Shown here one piece after another: positions 35,658 to 47,355 of a stretch of DNA of 64,000 nucleotides. The notes beneath the pieces were generated by a model. That model was given only the letters and a program-made list of their open reading frames with translations. It had not been told where the DNA came from and ran no database searches. Position 1 is the stretch's first letter; each line of letters starts with the position of its first letter. The DNA comes from Maea johnstoni (Eukaryota; Annelida; Polychaeta; Spionida; Magelonidae), in NCBI GenBank assembly GCA_963942565.1, contig OZ012686.1:10207443-10271442 (forward strand), given 5' to 3'. A program made the position numbers and the translations under genes.

Positions 35658-35942
35658 TATAATCCTAATGCATATGGCCATTCCCAGGCTGTGGACAAGT
35701 GTTGATGAACTTGGAACACCGTCATTCATGCTAACAAAATAGTAAGGATCAACAAACTGCTTTAGGAAGCAGCACTTGTACACACCGATGCATCATACCT
35801 GTAAGTTTCAATTGTCTTATTTCTGAGGCTTACACAAACCTGGGAAATACCAGACAGTAAATCTGCATAGATCAAACAAGCAATGTTCGACTGGCAAAAC
35901 ATCATCAGTCAGCCATTCAAGACCTAACAAAATAAAACAGTC
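35658..35942. other. Unassigned DNA
   Basis: Nothing recognised. Confidence 0.5.
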
Positions 35943-37770
35943 CTGTACCAATGTTTCGTCATTTGTGCGGAGGTTCTCTCCCATGTTCTCAGGGAGTGCA
36001 GTGATGTGAAGGGCATTGATATTGAGGGGATAGAAGTTAAGCTGTCCCAGTATGCCGACGACACAACTTTGTATTTACAAGGAGATAAAGCTGGCTTATG
36101 TGCAGTTATGGGCATACTGGGATGGTTTAAAAAACTATCAGGTTTAGGAGTTAACAAAGAAAAAACAAAGGTAATAAAAATTGGGGCCTACAGGGGCAGG
36201 AGTATTCCTTGGGAGGGAAAGTTTGGCTTAACCTGGACCACTTCTTTTGAGGTACTAGGGGTTAAATACAACATAAATACTATGGGTGAAATTACTGAAT
36301 TAAATTTACAATCGAAAATGATAGAGATTAAAAAACTGATTGCAGTCTGGAGTTCCAGAAGATTAACACCTTATGGAAAGGTGGTTATTATTAAGTCTCT
36401 CCTCTATTCGAAATTCACTCATTTACTCCTGTCCCTTCCCTCCCCAAAACCTCAAACTCTGAGAGAGTTAAGCGATATTATTAATAATTTTCTGTGGGCA
36501 GGAAAACCCGCAAAATTCAGTAGACATATTTTGGAAGCGGAAATTAAAGAAGGTGGGATGAAACTTCATAATCTTGTTGATTTTAATCATGCCTTGAAAA
36601 TTAGTTGGCTAAAAAGATATTTAGCATCTCAAGGAAAATGGAGGTATTTAATTTGTGAAGAATTTGAAAATGTTTTTAAGTATGGCCCAGATTACCTAGA
36701 TAGACTGGAGGAAAGCACCTCAATTCCTTTTTGGAAAGATGTTATTACAGCATTAAAGAAGCTGTGGTCAAATGAGGCAGTTAAAAATAATAATTGGGTT
36801 TTACATACGCCATTGTGGCATAGTCCTTTTTTCAGAGTACAGATAATTCCTGAATGGAATAAGAAGGGTATTCACACAGTTTATGATTTTTTGTATTCTG
36901 ATAGAGGAATTTTGACACAAGAGGATTTTGAGTTAAAATATGATATTAAAACTAATTTTCTTGTTTATGGTAGTATTAAGATGAAAATAAAAGATTTTCT
37001 TAGTGATAAGGAAATGCCCAATTATGCAGAATTAAGCCCACAGAATAGTCTTATTAACATGATAATTTCTCAAGATAAAAAGGGTGTTTCTAATTTGTAT
37101 AAATATATTCATGGTAGCTCATCAGATATTCTTTACAACATCTGCCAGAAATGGGATACCAAAGCATCACTAAAATTCAATACATCAGATATAAGTAAGT
37201 CATTCGTGAGAACACATGTACTTTTTGATGATGTTTATTTGAAATACATTCAGTTTCGTACCCTTCATTACAGATTTTACACTAATGACATGTTAAAAAA
37301 ATTCAATATTAAGGATACAGATATATGTGATTTTTGTAATGAGGAGACAGATAGTAATTTCCACATGCTTATTGATTGTAACATTATCAGATCTTTATGG
37401 CAAGATATCAATAATTGGATCAATGACCTAACTGAGGAAGAATACCTTCTAACAGATGAAAAAAAAATATTAGGAGATACTTCTAATAAAAATGTCGCTA
37501 CAATTATAATTATGCATGTGAAGAGAGCTATTTTCTCCTCTAAAACAAGAGGTTCAAAACCTACTTTGCTACAAGTTCAATCATTAATAAGAAATACTTG
37601 CATCCATGAAAGATACATGGCAACTATTAAAGGCAGATTGGAGAAATTTGAAAAAAAATGGGAATTACTTTTGAATATATAGCTTTATCTTTTGTCAGAG
37701 ACTGTTTACTATGCATTATTGTTAATATTATTACTATAATTGTTTATTTATTAAAAAAAATAAACAAAAC
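35943..37770 (+). mobile_element. 5'-truncated L1/Tx1-type LINE
   Basis: Homology begins about 60 bp before the open frame's ATG, where the same frame reads CFVICAEVLSHVLRECSDV. This is the usual sequence before the YADD motif ('PYLFVICAEVLS...'). Everything upstream of that (endonuclease and first part of the RT) is missing. The 3' side ends in an A-rich stretch near 37755-37770 (AAAAAAAATAAACAAAAC) or slightly later. I could not define a target duplication. The long open frame implies a fairly recent insertion. Confidence 0.75.
36006..37682 (+). CDS. LINE ORF2 C-terminal part (reverse transcriptase palm to zinc finger)
   Basis: 558 codons without interruption. Residues 15-20 are QYADDT, the catalytic aspartates of a LINE reverse transcriptase. 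They are followed by the RT thumb (GLGVNKEKTKVIKIG, then LGVKYNINTMGE, then LTPYGKVVIIKSLLYSK). The middle region carries NNFLWAGKPAKFSRHIL, GGMKLHNL and ALKISWLKRYL, typical of L1/Tx1-like elements. Near residues 441-460 is DICDFCNEETDSNFHMLIDC, a C-x2-C...H-x4-C zf-RVT motif. The C-terminus is lysine-rich with KGRLEKFEKKWELL. No endonuclease or fingers domain is encoded, so it cannot act alone. The ATG is only the first in the surviving frame, not a natural start. Confidence 0.85.
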   Translation: MKGIDIEGIEVKLSQYADDTTLYLQGDKAGLCAVMGILGWFKKLSGLGVNKEKTKVIKIGAYRGRSIPWEGKFGLTWTTSFEVLGVKYNINTMGEITELNLQSKMIEIKKLIAVWSSRRLTPYGKVVIIKSLLYSKFTHLLLSLPSPKPQTLRELSDIINNFLWAGKPAKFSRHILEAEIKEGGMKLHNLVDFNHALKISWLKRYLASQGKWRYLICEEFENVFKYGPDYLDRLEESTSIPFWKDVITALKKLWSNEAVKNNNWVLHTPLWHSPFFRVQIIPEWNKKGIHTVYDFLYSDRGILTQEDFELKYDIKTNFLVYGSIKMKIKDFLSDKEMPNYAELSPQNSLINMIISQDKKGVSNLYKYIHGSSSDILYNICQKWDTKASLKFNTSDISKSFVRTHVLFDDVYLKYIQFRTLHYRFYTNDMLKKFNIKDTDICDFCNEETDSNFHMLIDCNIIRSLWQDINNWINDLTEEEYLLTDEKKILGDTSNKNVATIIIMHVKRAIFSSKTRGSKPTLLQVQSLIRNTCIHERYMATIKGRLEKFEKKWELLLNI

Positions 37771-38076
37771 ATTATATTGTATCTGTTTCCTCCTAGAAGA
37801 GGTAAAAGACCCTTCACTGAGACGATGTAATACAGGATGGTCAAATTTTATTTGACATTGCGAGCAACAGAGATAAAAAATGTTTTGAAAAATAAAAAAA
37901 TGTTTTTAATGATAACTTGGATTTGTGTATGAGAAACGAGTTGTTATTCCTGTTTTTTGACCTATTGACCTATTTTGACCCATTGAGAATGGACCTAGAC
38001 CTTTATAATGAGTATATGTGGATGGTTTGTGGTGACCTTTTTTATGACGAAGCCATAGCAGTAATAATAATAATGA

Positions 38077-38082
<6 letters not shown>
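37771..38082. other. Unassigned DNA
   Basis: May include the last of the LINE 3' UTR; otherwise nothing recognised. Confidence 0.45.

Positions 38083-38120
<38 letters not shown>
38083..38120. repeat. (TA)n, left flank of DNA transposon
   Basis: About 38 bp of TA directly abutting the element at 38121. The right flank is TA again (39031-39049). Confidence 0.95.
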
Positions 38121-38126
<6 letters not shown>

Positions 38127-39030
38127 AACACGAAATTTCCGCGTGTGTTTATATATAGCGTACTTAGCGTCTGGTGCCGCTTCGCTATATATAAAAACGC
38201 TGTACTTTTGTCTTTTTTAGCCACTGGTGGCGCTGACGTCAATTTTCGTTTTAGTGGTGGCCGCTAGATAGCGGCACTAGTAAATCTAATAGAAGATACG
38301 TAGCCCTGCTGAAACCCTAGCGCCACTAGTACAAACATGAAGCATACGTAGCCCTCCTTGAACCATTCTTTATTTGTGTTTTTCTGGCCTAAATTCATTT
38401 TGATAAAAGTGTTTAAAATCTAGCTTTAAATGATGTCAAAAGTTACAGTATTTAAATGTCACAGTCCAGGTTGACAGAAGCCAGAATACTGAGTGAGTGT
38501 TGCACATAGCAACCAGAAGGATAGGTGCTCAGCTATTGTTCCGGCGGCCCTGTTTACACACAAACAAATGTCAAATTTAGAAAGTCCACCTGGTTGCTTC
38601 ACTCTGGCAGCATTAGATTAAGAGCTCAGTATTCTGGCTTCTGTCAACATGGACTGTGACTTTTAAATACTGTAATTGTGAATTTAGAATTTAGTTTGAG
38701 AAGACTGGTGAGATAAAATGATATGACATGATGATTTTTTAAAAATAAAGAATGTATTCAATGTACATGTATAATAATGATTGAAATTAAGGGCAACGGT
38801 CTACTATCATCCCCCCCCCCCCCCCCCCCCCCCCCCCTTCAACTATCCCGGTCCAGAAAACAAAGTATATACGGGCGCCCCCTTTTGAGAGAATGCTCAA
38901 TCAAACTGCATTCTATGCTCAAATTAGCGGCGGCGACTACGGTAAAGAGACGCTAATATAAAGATACGCTATGATGCAAAACTCCCCAATTCGCTATACT
39001 TGGGACACGCGTGAATTTCGTGTTCTACAG
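38121..39030. mobile_element. 910-bp non-autonomous TA-target DNA transposon
   Basis: Terminal inverted repeats: CTGTAGAACACGAAATTTCC on the left and, as reverse complement, CTGTAGAACACGAAATTCAC from the right, followed by CGCGTGT in both. It sits inside a (TA)n tract, consistent with TA target choice as in Tc1/mariner-type elements. No transposase frame exists inside. It carries an inner palindrome (38443-38675) and a 27-bp C run (38811-38837). Confidence 0.8.
38443..38675. mobile_element. Inner palindrome nested in the TA-target element
   Basis: 'ttacagtatttaaatgtcac' with 'agccagaatactgag' on the left are mirrored by 'ctcagtattctggct' with 'gtgacttttaaatactgtaa' on the right. About 230 bp, probably a MITE inserted within the larger element. 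Confidence 0.75.
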
Positions 39031-39049
39031 TATATATATATATATATAT

Positions 39050-39770
39050 TCAATATGGCTCATAGTGGTGCACAAAATGTATTTAACTCACATGATAACG
39101 CATTTCTGTTTCTTCGCACAATGTGATTTCGCATCTTTTTCCTCTCTGAAATGCCAAGTCTTTGAATAATAAAATGAAACAAATCCTTCTAAGATTTCGA
39201 AGTTCACTTCATTCTTGAGAACCACAATGGGAAATTTATCAGGGTTTATCAGGTTTTATGGCATTTTCTCACTGTCCTCATCCTGCTTATTTCTTTCACA
39301 TAATTATGTATTCCGCTAGCTGGTGTTTTAGTTGACAGGGTGGCTGTGTATCTGGCTCAAATTGGGTCGTTAGCTGAAGATATTGGATCAGTTCTCGCCC
39401 CATCCCCTTAGCAACTGGCTAAAGTAGGGCATCGTTTATTGCAGAGCCAGTGTAACACACATTGAGTGTGACATAATTATAAGTTACACGGGACATTCAG
39501 CCAACTTAAGCAAAGAATCCAGCATATGAGTAGCTATAAAAATGTGGGATTGGACGTGAAATAGTGGCCACAAGGGCAGGACTGGCATTAAGGCTGCTCA
39601 GTACCATCTAAGCTCATTTGCCTCGGGTCAATATTTTAAGGGAGAGCTGGGAGTATGATGTTGACTGGCAATATATCGCTTTATCACCACAGCCATCAGT
39701 TAGGCAATCACCTATTGCGTCTCTAGATAAATCTAGGGACGCTCGTTGGTGTTGCTTCTGCTTGTGCTGC
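39050..39770. other. Unassigned DNA
   Basis: Nothing recognised. Confidence 0.5.
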
Positions 39771-40440
39771 TGCTGCAGTTGTTGTTGTTGTTGTTGTTGT
39801 TTCTGATTGTCTTCTGTACTTGCTGTTTTCCTCAATTCCGTTGTCCTTCTTTTGGGTGTCATCATGGCTGTCCCATTCGCCATTCTCATCATTGCAGGCC
39901 TTATTGTCATTGTCATCATTGTTGATGTCCTTATTGTCATTGTCATCATTCTTGTGGTCCTCATTGTCATTGTCATCATTGTTGTTGTCCTCATTGTCAT
40001 TGTTGTTGTCCGCATTGTCATTGCCATCATTGTTGTTGTCCTCATTGTCATTGTGATAATTGTTGTTGTACTCGTTGTCATTGTCATCATTGTTGTCCTC
40101 ATTGTCATTGTCATCATCATCATTCTTGTTGTCCTCGTTGTTCTTATTGTCATTGTCATCGCTATTGTTGTCCTCATAGTTATTGTCATCATTTTTGTTG
40201 TCCTCGTCCTCATGATTATTGTCACCATTGTTGTTGTTCTAGTTGTTGTACTTATTGTTATTTTCCCTTCATTTTGTCCAAGTTGTTGTCGTGATAGATA
40301 TTGTGTGCTGCGTGCAGTTGTACTCGTTGCGGATGTAGTCAAAGTTGTTGCTACTTTTGGCTATGGTGAGAATGTTCTTGTTGTCATTGTTGTTGTTGTT
40401 GTGTTGTTTTGGTGGTGGTGCCAGTGGTGGTGGAAGTTAG
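39771..40440. repeat. Impure (ATTGTC/GTTGTT)n tract
   Basis: Roughly 650 bp of hexa- and trinucleotide-like repeats ('cattgtcattgtcatcattg', 'gttgttgtcctc') with a loose period near 30-33 bp. It leaves frames of 213 (plus) and 242 (minus) codons, both low complexity (I/V/L or T/M/R) and not genes. Confidence 0.9.
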
Positions 40441-40510
40441 GTATTTGATGATAGTGTAGTAGTTCTCGACCTCGTTTTAAATGCTATTGGTGGATATGGT
40501 ACTATCGATG

Positions 40511-40516
<6 letters not shown>

Positions 40517-40549
<33 letters not shown>
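40517..40549. repeat. (GT)n microsatellite
   Basis: About 33 bp of alternating GT. Confidence 0.95.
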
Positions 40550-40550
<1 letters not shown>

Positions 40551-42960
40551 ATTGTTGCTGTTACTAATGTCGGTAATGGTGGAACATATTTTGTTACACT
40601 GATCCCGATCCCCCGGATAATTCATCGTCGAAGGACGTTTTGGCACATTCCACACCTCTAAGGCATTTTTATTTTTGCATTCTAATTCGCATTAATCTTT
40701 ATTTACCTCCTGCAGGGATCCAATCTAACATTGCATAGTACATTGTCAAAAAACCCACTTGTGCCTACGATGATCTCAATCTTGAAACAAAGCAAAAGCA
40801 AACCCCAACATCCGGGCAACTAGTGGTAGTGGTATGTGTCCCCGAGGCGTGGTGAATATCTGGCCTCACATCTGCTGAGCAGACTCTCGACCAATCAGCC
40901 TCTGGCCTGCATTTAACACCTTCTCACCTGCGGTACGCACATGATCTAACAGATTTGAAAATAAAAAGAAATATCAAATTCAGTAATACATGTATTTGAA
41001 TAGCATTTGGGAGTGTTGACCTCAATGGGCACATCAGTATTTAGTCAAACAGATATTATAATATTGTTGTGTTGTCAAAATATTCCAGATTTGTCAGACC
41101 ACGTGGCCGCCTAAGATGTGAATGGGTTAATAGCGTTGAAATATTACGATATGGATAATCTCAAAAAGTTGCATTCATATATGCACCGTTATTACACGTA
41201 CTCGTATTTTATCGCAGTATCAATGGCTACATATTTAATGAGATATTTTACAAAAGCTATTTTCCAATTGAAAAGTCCGTCATAACCTTATGTTTTCCGT
41301 TTTTCGGGAATTTATAATCTGAATATGAATTGTATCTCTATCTTTATTCACCATATTAGAAACAATGCGAAAGAATAATATACAGATATATTAATAATAT
41401 TATGCTCAACAAATGGATTTCAAAAATATGTTGTCCAAATCATTATGTTTTACACTATGATAATTATTAATTTTAAGTTCAAGTACGTTTATGATAGATC
41501 ATTCTACACACGGGCCGCATAAAAAAACAAACGCACAGAAATCGTGGCTTGCGGCAACGAAGCAAATCCTTCCTTGAATTAAAATTTTATACATGAGAAA
41601 TCACACAAAAAGACATTATATCTCACTTAAAACTTATCAGCAAACTTTTCTTGTTAGACATAATGACGCAAATCATTGGTTTCGGATACCAGATTAAAGT
41701 TAAGAATGGTCTAATTCCAAAACATGACACTAACTGTCTATTCAATAACACAATTTATGAAGACACTGAGTTCCATTAATTGCAAGGAAACGCATTTTTA
41801 AGAGACTGATTTTTGTATTTTCTGCATCAGGGACTATGTTTGTTTTTTTATAAATACAAATAAAAAGTTATGGTGGTAATCTTCATCGGTTTACGTAGTT
41901 AATATTTATGAGCGGGATAAACACGTAGAATGAGGTAATATCAAACCAGCGTTTAACATTTTAGTGTTATTTTTGTCTATTCTAAGCTGGAGGGAATTGC
42001 GGAATGTATCCCCTTAAGTACGTCAATCAAAATATATTGCTGCCTTTAATGAATACTTCACTCACTTAATGGCTATGATTGCATCTAATGTATCCTTATC
42101 GACTGCACTATAAAGTAAGCAGTTACACAAGGTTATATACATCATAAGAATATCAGCCTGAAAAATGAACGAATGAAGTTTGTAGATTTACCAAAAAATG
42201 TTCAGTTCTAAATTTTGTATGGATATTTACGTTGAGTCGAGTCAAATTACATACCTGTTCAACCATTATCATATTTATTTGCCTTGAGGGATGAATGGAT
42301 GCTTAAAGGCACATCAGCGCACTAAGACCATTTAGTTCCATAGAATATGTACATATGAAAGAGTGGTCCTTTTTCATTGTCAAAATCAACTATGTTGTAT
42401 TTATTTGACCTTATTGCATGAAAAAGTAAGGATACGTTGTTGTTTTTAAAGATTTCAATCATCTAATTCCCTTCATATTCAAGCAATTGTCAAACACCCG
42501 TTGTTCCTTTGGTGTTGTATCCACGGAAAATCTACATAGCAAAACACAAAGCCGACACAGGGCAATAATTTCTCGATTTGTCTACCCATTTCAATTAAAT
42601 GTGCATACACATTGTTCAAATCCCAACATGTTTGCAATGAACTTCACCCTCAGGACGAATTGACAGATATGCAATTAGTTTGCCGTTAAGGGTATTTGGC
42701 TTCATCGATGTCAGTATAGAGTGACCAGATAAATACACACCGTAGGAATACGAATGCTGCCATTCATAAAACACTATTGATTTCAGAACGATTAACTTCA
42801 TCCAGAGATTTTGACAGGGATGGCAGGTCGCTTCGCTGGGCAGCATACTCTTATTCCCTTGCTTGGAATACCAGATTAGGTGGTAATAATGCCCTTAAAC
42901 CAATGCGTGTGATTGTGGGAGCACTGCTCAAGGTTTACCCCCACCCCACTCCAGCTGTGT
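40550..42960. other. Unassigned DNA
   Basis: About 2.4 kb of AT-rich sequence with no recognised repeat and no frame of note. Confidence 0.5.
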
Positions 42961-42990
42961 GTGTGTGGGGGGGGGGGGGGGGGGGGGGGA
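42961..42990. repeat. G-run
   Basis: GTGTGT followed by 23 G residues, a polymerase-slippage and G-quadruplex-prone tract. Confidence 0.95.
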
Positions 42991-43540
42991 GGGTGATCAC
43001 CTTTCCGACTCAGGCACTGCAAGTTCCACTCTTCTGGCCAAGACCACATAGTCAAGTGTACTAATTATTAAATCGGCTAAGCTCATTGCAGTTGTCCATG
43101 ACTGATTAGATCAATTTTCCATCGCACAACAGAGTTCTTTGTCATGGGGAAAGGTTGTGTTGTATAAATATATATAAACACGAATAGTAGTGTGCAAACC
43201 TTGTTAAACCTGTTAAATATTGTTATTAGCTATATCTTTAAAAGAAAGACTTCAATATCTCGCCTGCTAAAATAAAAATTATCTTAAGTTTATGGAATGG
43301 TACAATTAATGTTACAAATGTCCCCTGAACTTCATAAGGCTAAGTTCCTCCAGTTACTTGATAAACAATAACTGTTATGGAGGTTAATAAATTAAAGGAG
43401 TATCCTAACGTTTCTAAAACTCTAAACTTCTAAAACCTAATTTGGATCTGCTCTACATCCATTAAAAGTAGGTAACCTATGTTTGCCTGCAGCGCCATTT
43501 AGATGGCATTCTTATGGTATCTAGTGTCCAAAATACCTTT
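42991..43540. other. Unassigned DNA
   Basis: Nothing recognised. Confidence 0.5.
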
Positions 43541-43690
43541 TGGCATTGATAGTTAAAATCAAATTGACAAAATAGCAACTCTCCTAACAATATTTGGTGA
43601 AATCATGTTCCTAAGTCATTTTTATAATTATCATAGATCCAGTTGGTACTTCTTGAAGGAACTCTTAGCATGATTGTCAAGAGAACATAT
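43541..43690. mobile_element. Relic of MITE-A
   Basis: 'gcaactctcctaacaatattt' and 'atagatccagttggtacttct' followed by 'ggaactcttagcatgat' follow the right half of MITE-A as seen at 23902-24146. The ends are eroded. Confidence 0.4.
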
Positions 43691-44075
43691 TCGGACCAAA
43701 TATTTTCATTCCTACTCTCAGCTCGACTGTGGGTGTGGGTGTTCATTTTTGAGCGTCCACCGATAGCTTACCATAGTGAATGGCTAGATAGCGATGCCCG
43801 ATGATGCTTCTCTAAGCTTTTTGCCGCAAATGGTGGACGTGTATTTCCTGATTTCAGAAGTAATTTCCTGTCATTTGGTATGTTTCTCATGTGTCTATCG
43901 ACGCTGTCTAGAAAACCGATAACGGCTTGGACTTTTTCACTGCATAGCGATGAAAGTGAAGTGCCCTCCTTTTCTTGGATGCATAACTGACGTACATGTC
44001 ATAGATGCAAAACTGACGCTCCCTCCTAAACGCATGCCTGATGTTCCAATTGTAAAGCTAGGCTTGTGACACATC
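43691..44075. other. Unassigned DNA
   Basis: Nothing recognised; leads into the minisatellite. Confidence 0.5.
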
Positions 44076-45667
44076 GCATGAGGATTGGCGCATCATGGGA
44101 TGCATGAGGATTGACACATTACAGGATGCATGAAGATTGGCACAGTGTGGGATGCATGAGGATTGGCACAGTGTGGGATGCATGAGGATTGACACATTAC
44201 AGGATGCATGAAGATTGGCACAGTGTGGGATGCATGAGGATTGGCACAGTGTGGGATGCATGAGGATTGACATATCATAGGATGCATGAGGATTGGCACA
44301 GTGTGGGATGCATGAGGATTGGCACAGTGTGGGATGCATGAGGATTGACATATCATAGGATGCATGAGGATTGGCACAATGTGGGATGCATGAGGATTGG
44401 CACAGTGTGGGATGCATGAGGATTGACACAATGTGGGATGCATGAGGATTGACACAGTGTGGGATGCATGAGGATTGGCACAGTGTGGGATGCATGAGGA
44501 TTGACACAATGTGGGATGCATGAGGATTGACACAATGTGGGATGCATGAGGATTGGCACAGTGTGGGATGCATGAGGATTGACACAATGTGGGATGCATG
44601 AGGATTGGCACAGTGTGGGATGCATGAGGATTGACACAATGTGGGATGCATGAGGATTGACACAATGTGGGATGCATGAGGATTGACACAATGTGGGATG
44701 CATGAGGATTGACACAATGTGGGATGCATGAGGATTGGCACAGTGTGGGATGCATGAGGATTGACACAATGTGGGATGCATGAGGATTGGCACAGTGTGG
44801 GATGCATGAGGATTGACACAATGTGGGATGCATGAGGATTGACACAATGTGGGATGCATGAGGATTGGCACAGTGTGGGATGCATGAGGATTGACATATC
44901 ATAGGATGCATAAGGATTGACGCATTGTGGGATGCATGAGGATTGGCACAGTGTGGGATGCATGAAGATTGGCACAGTGTGGGTTGCATGAGGTTGACAC
45001 ATCATAGGATGCATGAGGATTGACACAGTGTGGGTTGCATGAGGATTGACACAATGTGGGATGCATGAGGATTGGCACAGTGTGGGATGCATGAGGATTG
45101 ACATATCATAGGATGCATAAGGATTGACGCATTGTGGGATGCATGAGGATTGGCACAGTGTGGGATGCATGAAGATTGGCACAGTGTGGGTTGCATGAGG
45201 TTGACACATCATAGGATGCATGAGGATTGACACAGTGTGGGTTGCATGAGGATTGGCACAGTGTGGGATGCATGAAGATTGGCACAGTGTGGGTTGCATG
45301 AGGTTGACACATCATAGGATGCATGAGGATTGACACAGTGTGGGTTGCATGAGGATTGACACAGTGTGGGATGCATGAGGATTGACACAGTGTGGGTTGC
45401 ATGAGGATTGACACATCATAGGATGCATAAGGATTGACGCATTGTGGGATGCATGAGGATTGGCACAGTGTTGGATGCATGAAGATTGGCACAGTGTGGG
45501 TTGCATGAGGATTGACACATCATAGGATGCATGAGGATTGACGCATTGTGGGATGCATGAGGATTGGTGCATTGCAGGATGCATGAGGATTGGTGCATTG
45601 CAGAATACATTCATGAGGACTGGTGCATTGCAGAATACATGAGAATTTGTGCATTGCTGGATGCATG
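44076..45667. repeat. 26-bp minisatellite
   Basis: About 60 units reading GATGCATGAGGATTGRCACA then RTGTGG, with variants (CATATCATAG, CGCATTGTGG, TTGCATGAGG). Larger blocks are also duplicated: a run around 'ttgcatgaggttgacacatca' repeats at 44983, 45190 and 45294. Because 26 is not a multiple of three and the unit has no minus-strand stop, all three minus frames are open for up to 413 codons. These are not genes. Confidence 0.95.
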
Positions 45668-45820
45668 AGGATTGGATTTGGATTTGGAATTTTGCTTTTC
45701 GTCACATTTATGCCAAATGTGGCTAATTTGTGACTAGCCAGTTGTATGTGGTGGGGGAAACCTGAGTACCCGGCGAAAACCACCCCCTAACCCCAAGTCA
45801 CTGGCAACTTTCTCACACAT
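45668..45820 (-). repeat. SINE body/tail fragment inside the minisatellite
   Basis: Plus-strand order: 'ggatttggaattttgcttttc', 'gctaatttgtgactagccag', 'gtacccggcgaaaaccacc', 'aagtcactggcaactttctc'. This is the inverted tail and body of the main SINE without the head. Minisatellite units resume directly afterwards ('catgaggattggtgcattgc'). Confidence 0.75.
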
Positions 45821-46015
45821 GAGGATTGGTGCATTGCAGAATACATAAGTATTGGTGTATTGCTGGATGCATTAACATTGAAGAATTGCTGGATACATGA
45901 GGATTGACACATTGCAGGTTGCATAAGGATTAATACATCATTATACACATGAGGATGGATGCATTATGGCATGCATGAGGAAGGATACATTGCAGGATGA
46001 ATGAAGGTTGATGCA
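45821..46015. repeat. Degenerate edge of the 26-bp minisatellite
   Basis: Units such as 'catgaggattgacacattgc' and 'aggttgcataaggattaatac' fade out towards 46015. Confidence 0.75.
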
Positions 46016-47164
46016 AATCTAGATGTAAATGGGTTAAAAACACACGCAGTAGACAATTATTGAAAGTATTGACAAATTACTAGGGACGGATCAGCCAGTG
46101 GGAACCCTCATATACTACATTCTAACACAATGAAAATTAGCTGGTGATGTTTAGTTCGTTAACTCAACTATGAGCGTATGACGTCTAATGTTTAGACCCT
46201 AAAAGTGATACGGCTGATTAACAGATTATACAATTCAACAAAATATAAGTTTAGAAACATTATATACTGAATTGTCTATGCAAAAACCGGAAAACGATAT
46301 AGACAATAATCCTTTTAGAAAGATGCAATGAAAGTGTGTAAAATGTGAAACGTTATGCAAAATTTAAGATTCGATTAACAACTTACAAATATCTATATCA
46401 AAAAAACAATGCATTGCATTTTTTTCATAAGCATATATGTTACTAAATGAGTAGAAATATTTAAGCCTCATTGACAGTTCCTCAAGGTGTTATGAGGCCT
46501 ATGAAGGCCTATGCTCCTAAAAGGAAACAGACCTCTAGGTTTTAAATTGTCATTTAATTCAATGAAACAATATTATAACTGGACAATAAAGACTCATAAA
46601 CTAGCGGGTTGTTGGCAATGTAAACATGACTGAGCGATCAAAGAGCAATGTAAACTGAGTAGGATGCAATATGAACATATAATATGTGGTCACATGGTAC
46701 AAATAAATGATTCTGATTGGAGGAGATAGCTGAAGCATAAATAATTCATCATATACCAGCATATTGCCTCCAGGTACAATTGAAAGCATAGTCTGACTGC
46801 ATCCCGCTAGGCAGATCTTTCATACACACTAACATGTACAATTTTGCTACGTATAAATTGGCGAAGGCCCATAAAACAACGTACACAGACACATATAACA
46901 AAGCATTACTGACTGGTATATTTACTATCCCTGCGAGTTACGATTAAAATTAATGTAACACACGGCAGAACTTTCCCTGAATAATAATTGTATAAAACAC
47001 ATTATTTCCAAGTATACAGATAGATGATATAGATCATAATGTGAATGATGTATAAAGATCATAAAGTGAATGATGTGATATATTAATAAGTACTTTGAGA
47101 AGAAAATTGTTCTATAAACCCATATTGCTATATAACGCATAACTGCTAAAAAATGCCTTACCAC
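46016..47164. other. Unassigned DNA
   Basis: AT-rich; nothing recognised. Confidence 0.5.
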
Positions 47165-47355
47165 ATAATTTACCTCTGCAAGGGTCCAACAAGTCGTGAT
47201 AGATTTGCTGCAAAAAGTTGGAGGTGAACAACTTATCAGAATCCAACCAACAACTCTCATTTGAATTATTTTCAATTGTTTGCATTATTCAGAAATGTCA
47301 TCTAAAGTATCATAGTGTGCAGATGAAACTTTCTACCTGGAACGAATGGGTCAAC
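47165..47355. mobile_element. Possible relic of MITE-A
   Basis: 'caaccaacaactctcatttga', 'atcataaagt'-like and 'gcagatgaaactttctacctgg' follow the order of MITE-A, but ends and core are strongly diverged. Confidence 0.3.

Noticed and set aside
35353-35783. 129- and 81-codon frames on opposite strands
   Set aside because: They are mirror shadows of a 320-bp palindrome and share no known domain.
39614-40448. Overlapping frames of 242 (minus) and 213 (plus) codons
   Set aside because: Both are read from the same impure ATTGTC/GTTGTT repeat; composition is limited to a few residues and no domain is visible.
44058-45299. 413-codon minus-strand frame (repeating MHPTLCQSSCIPHC)
   Set aside because: It is one of three open frames produced by a 26-bp minisatellite with no stop in any minus frame; the other frames give equally long repeats of the same words.
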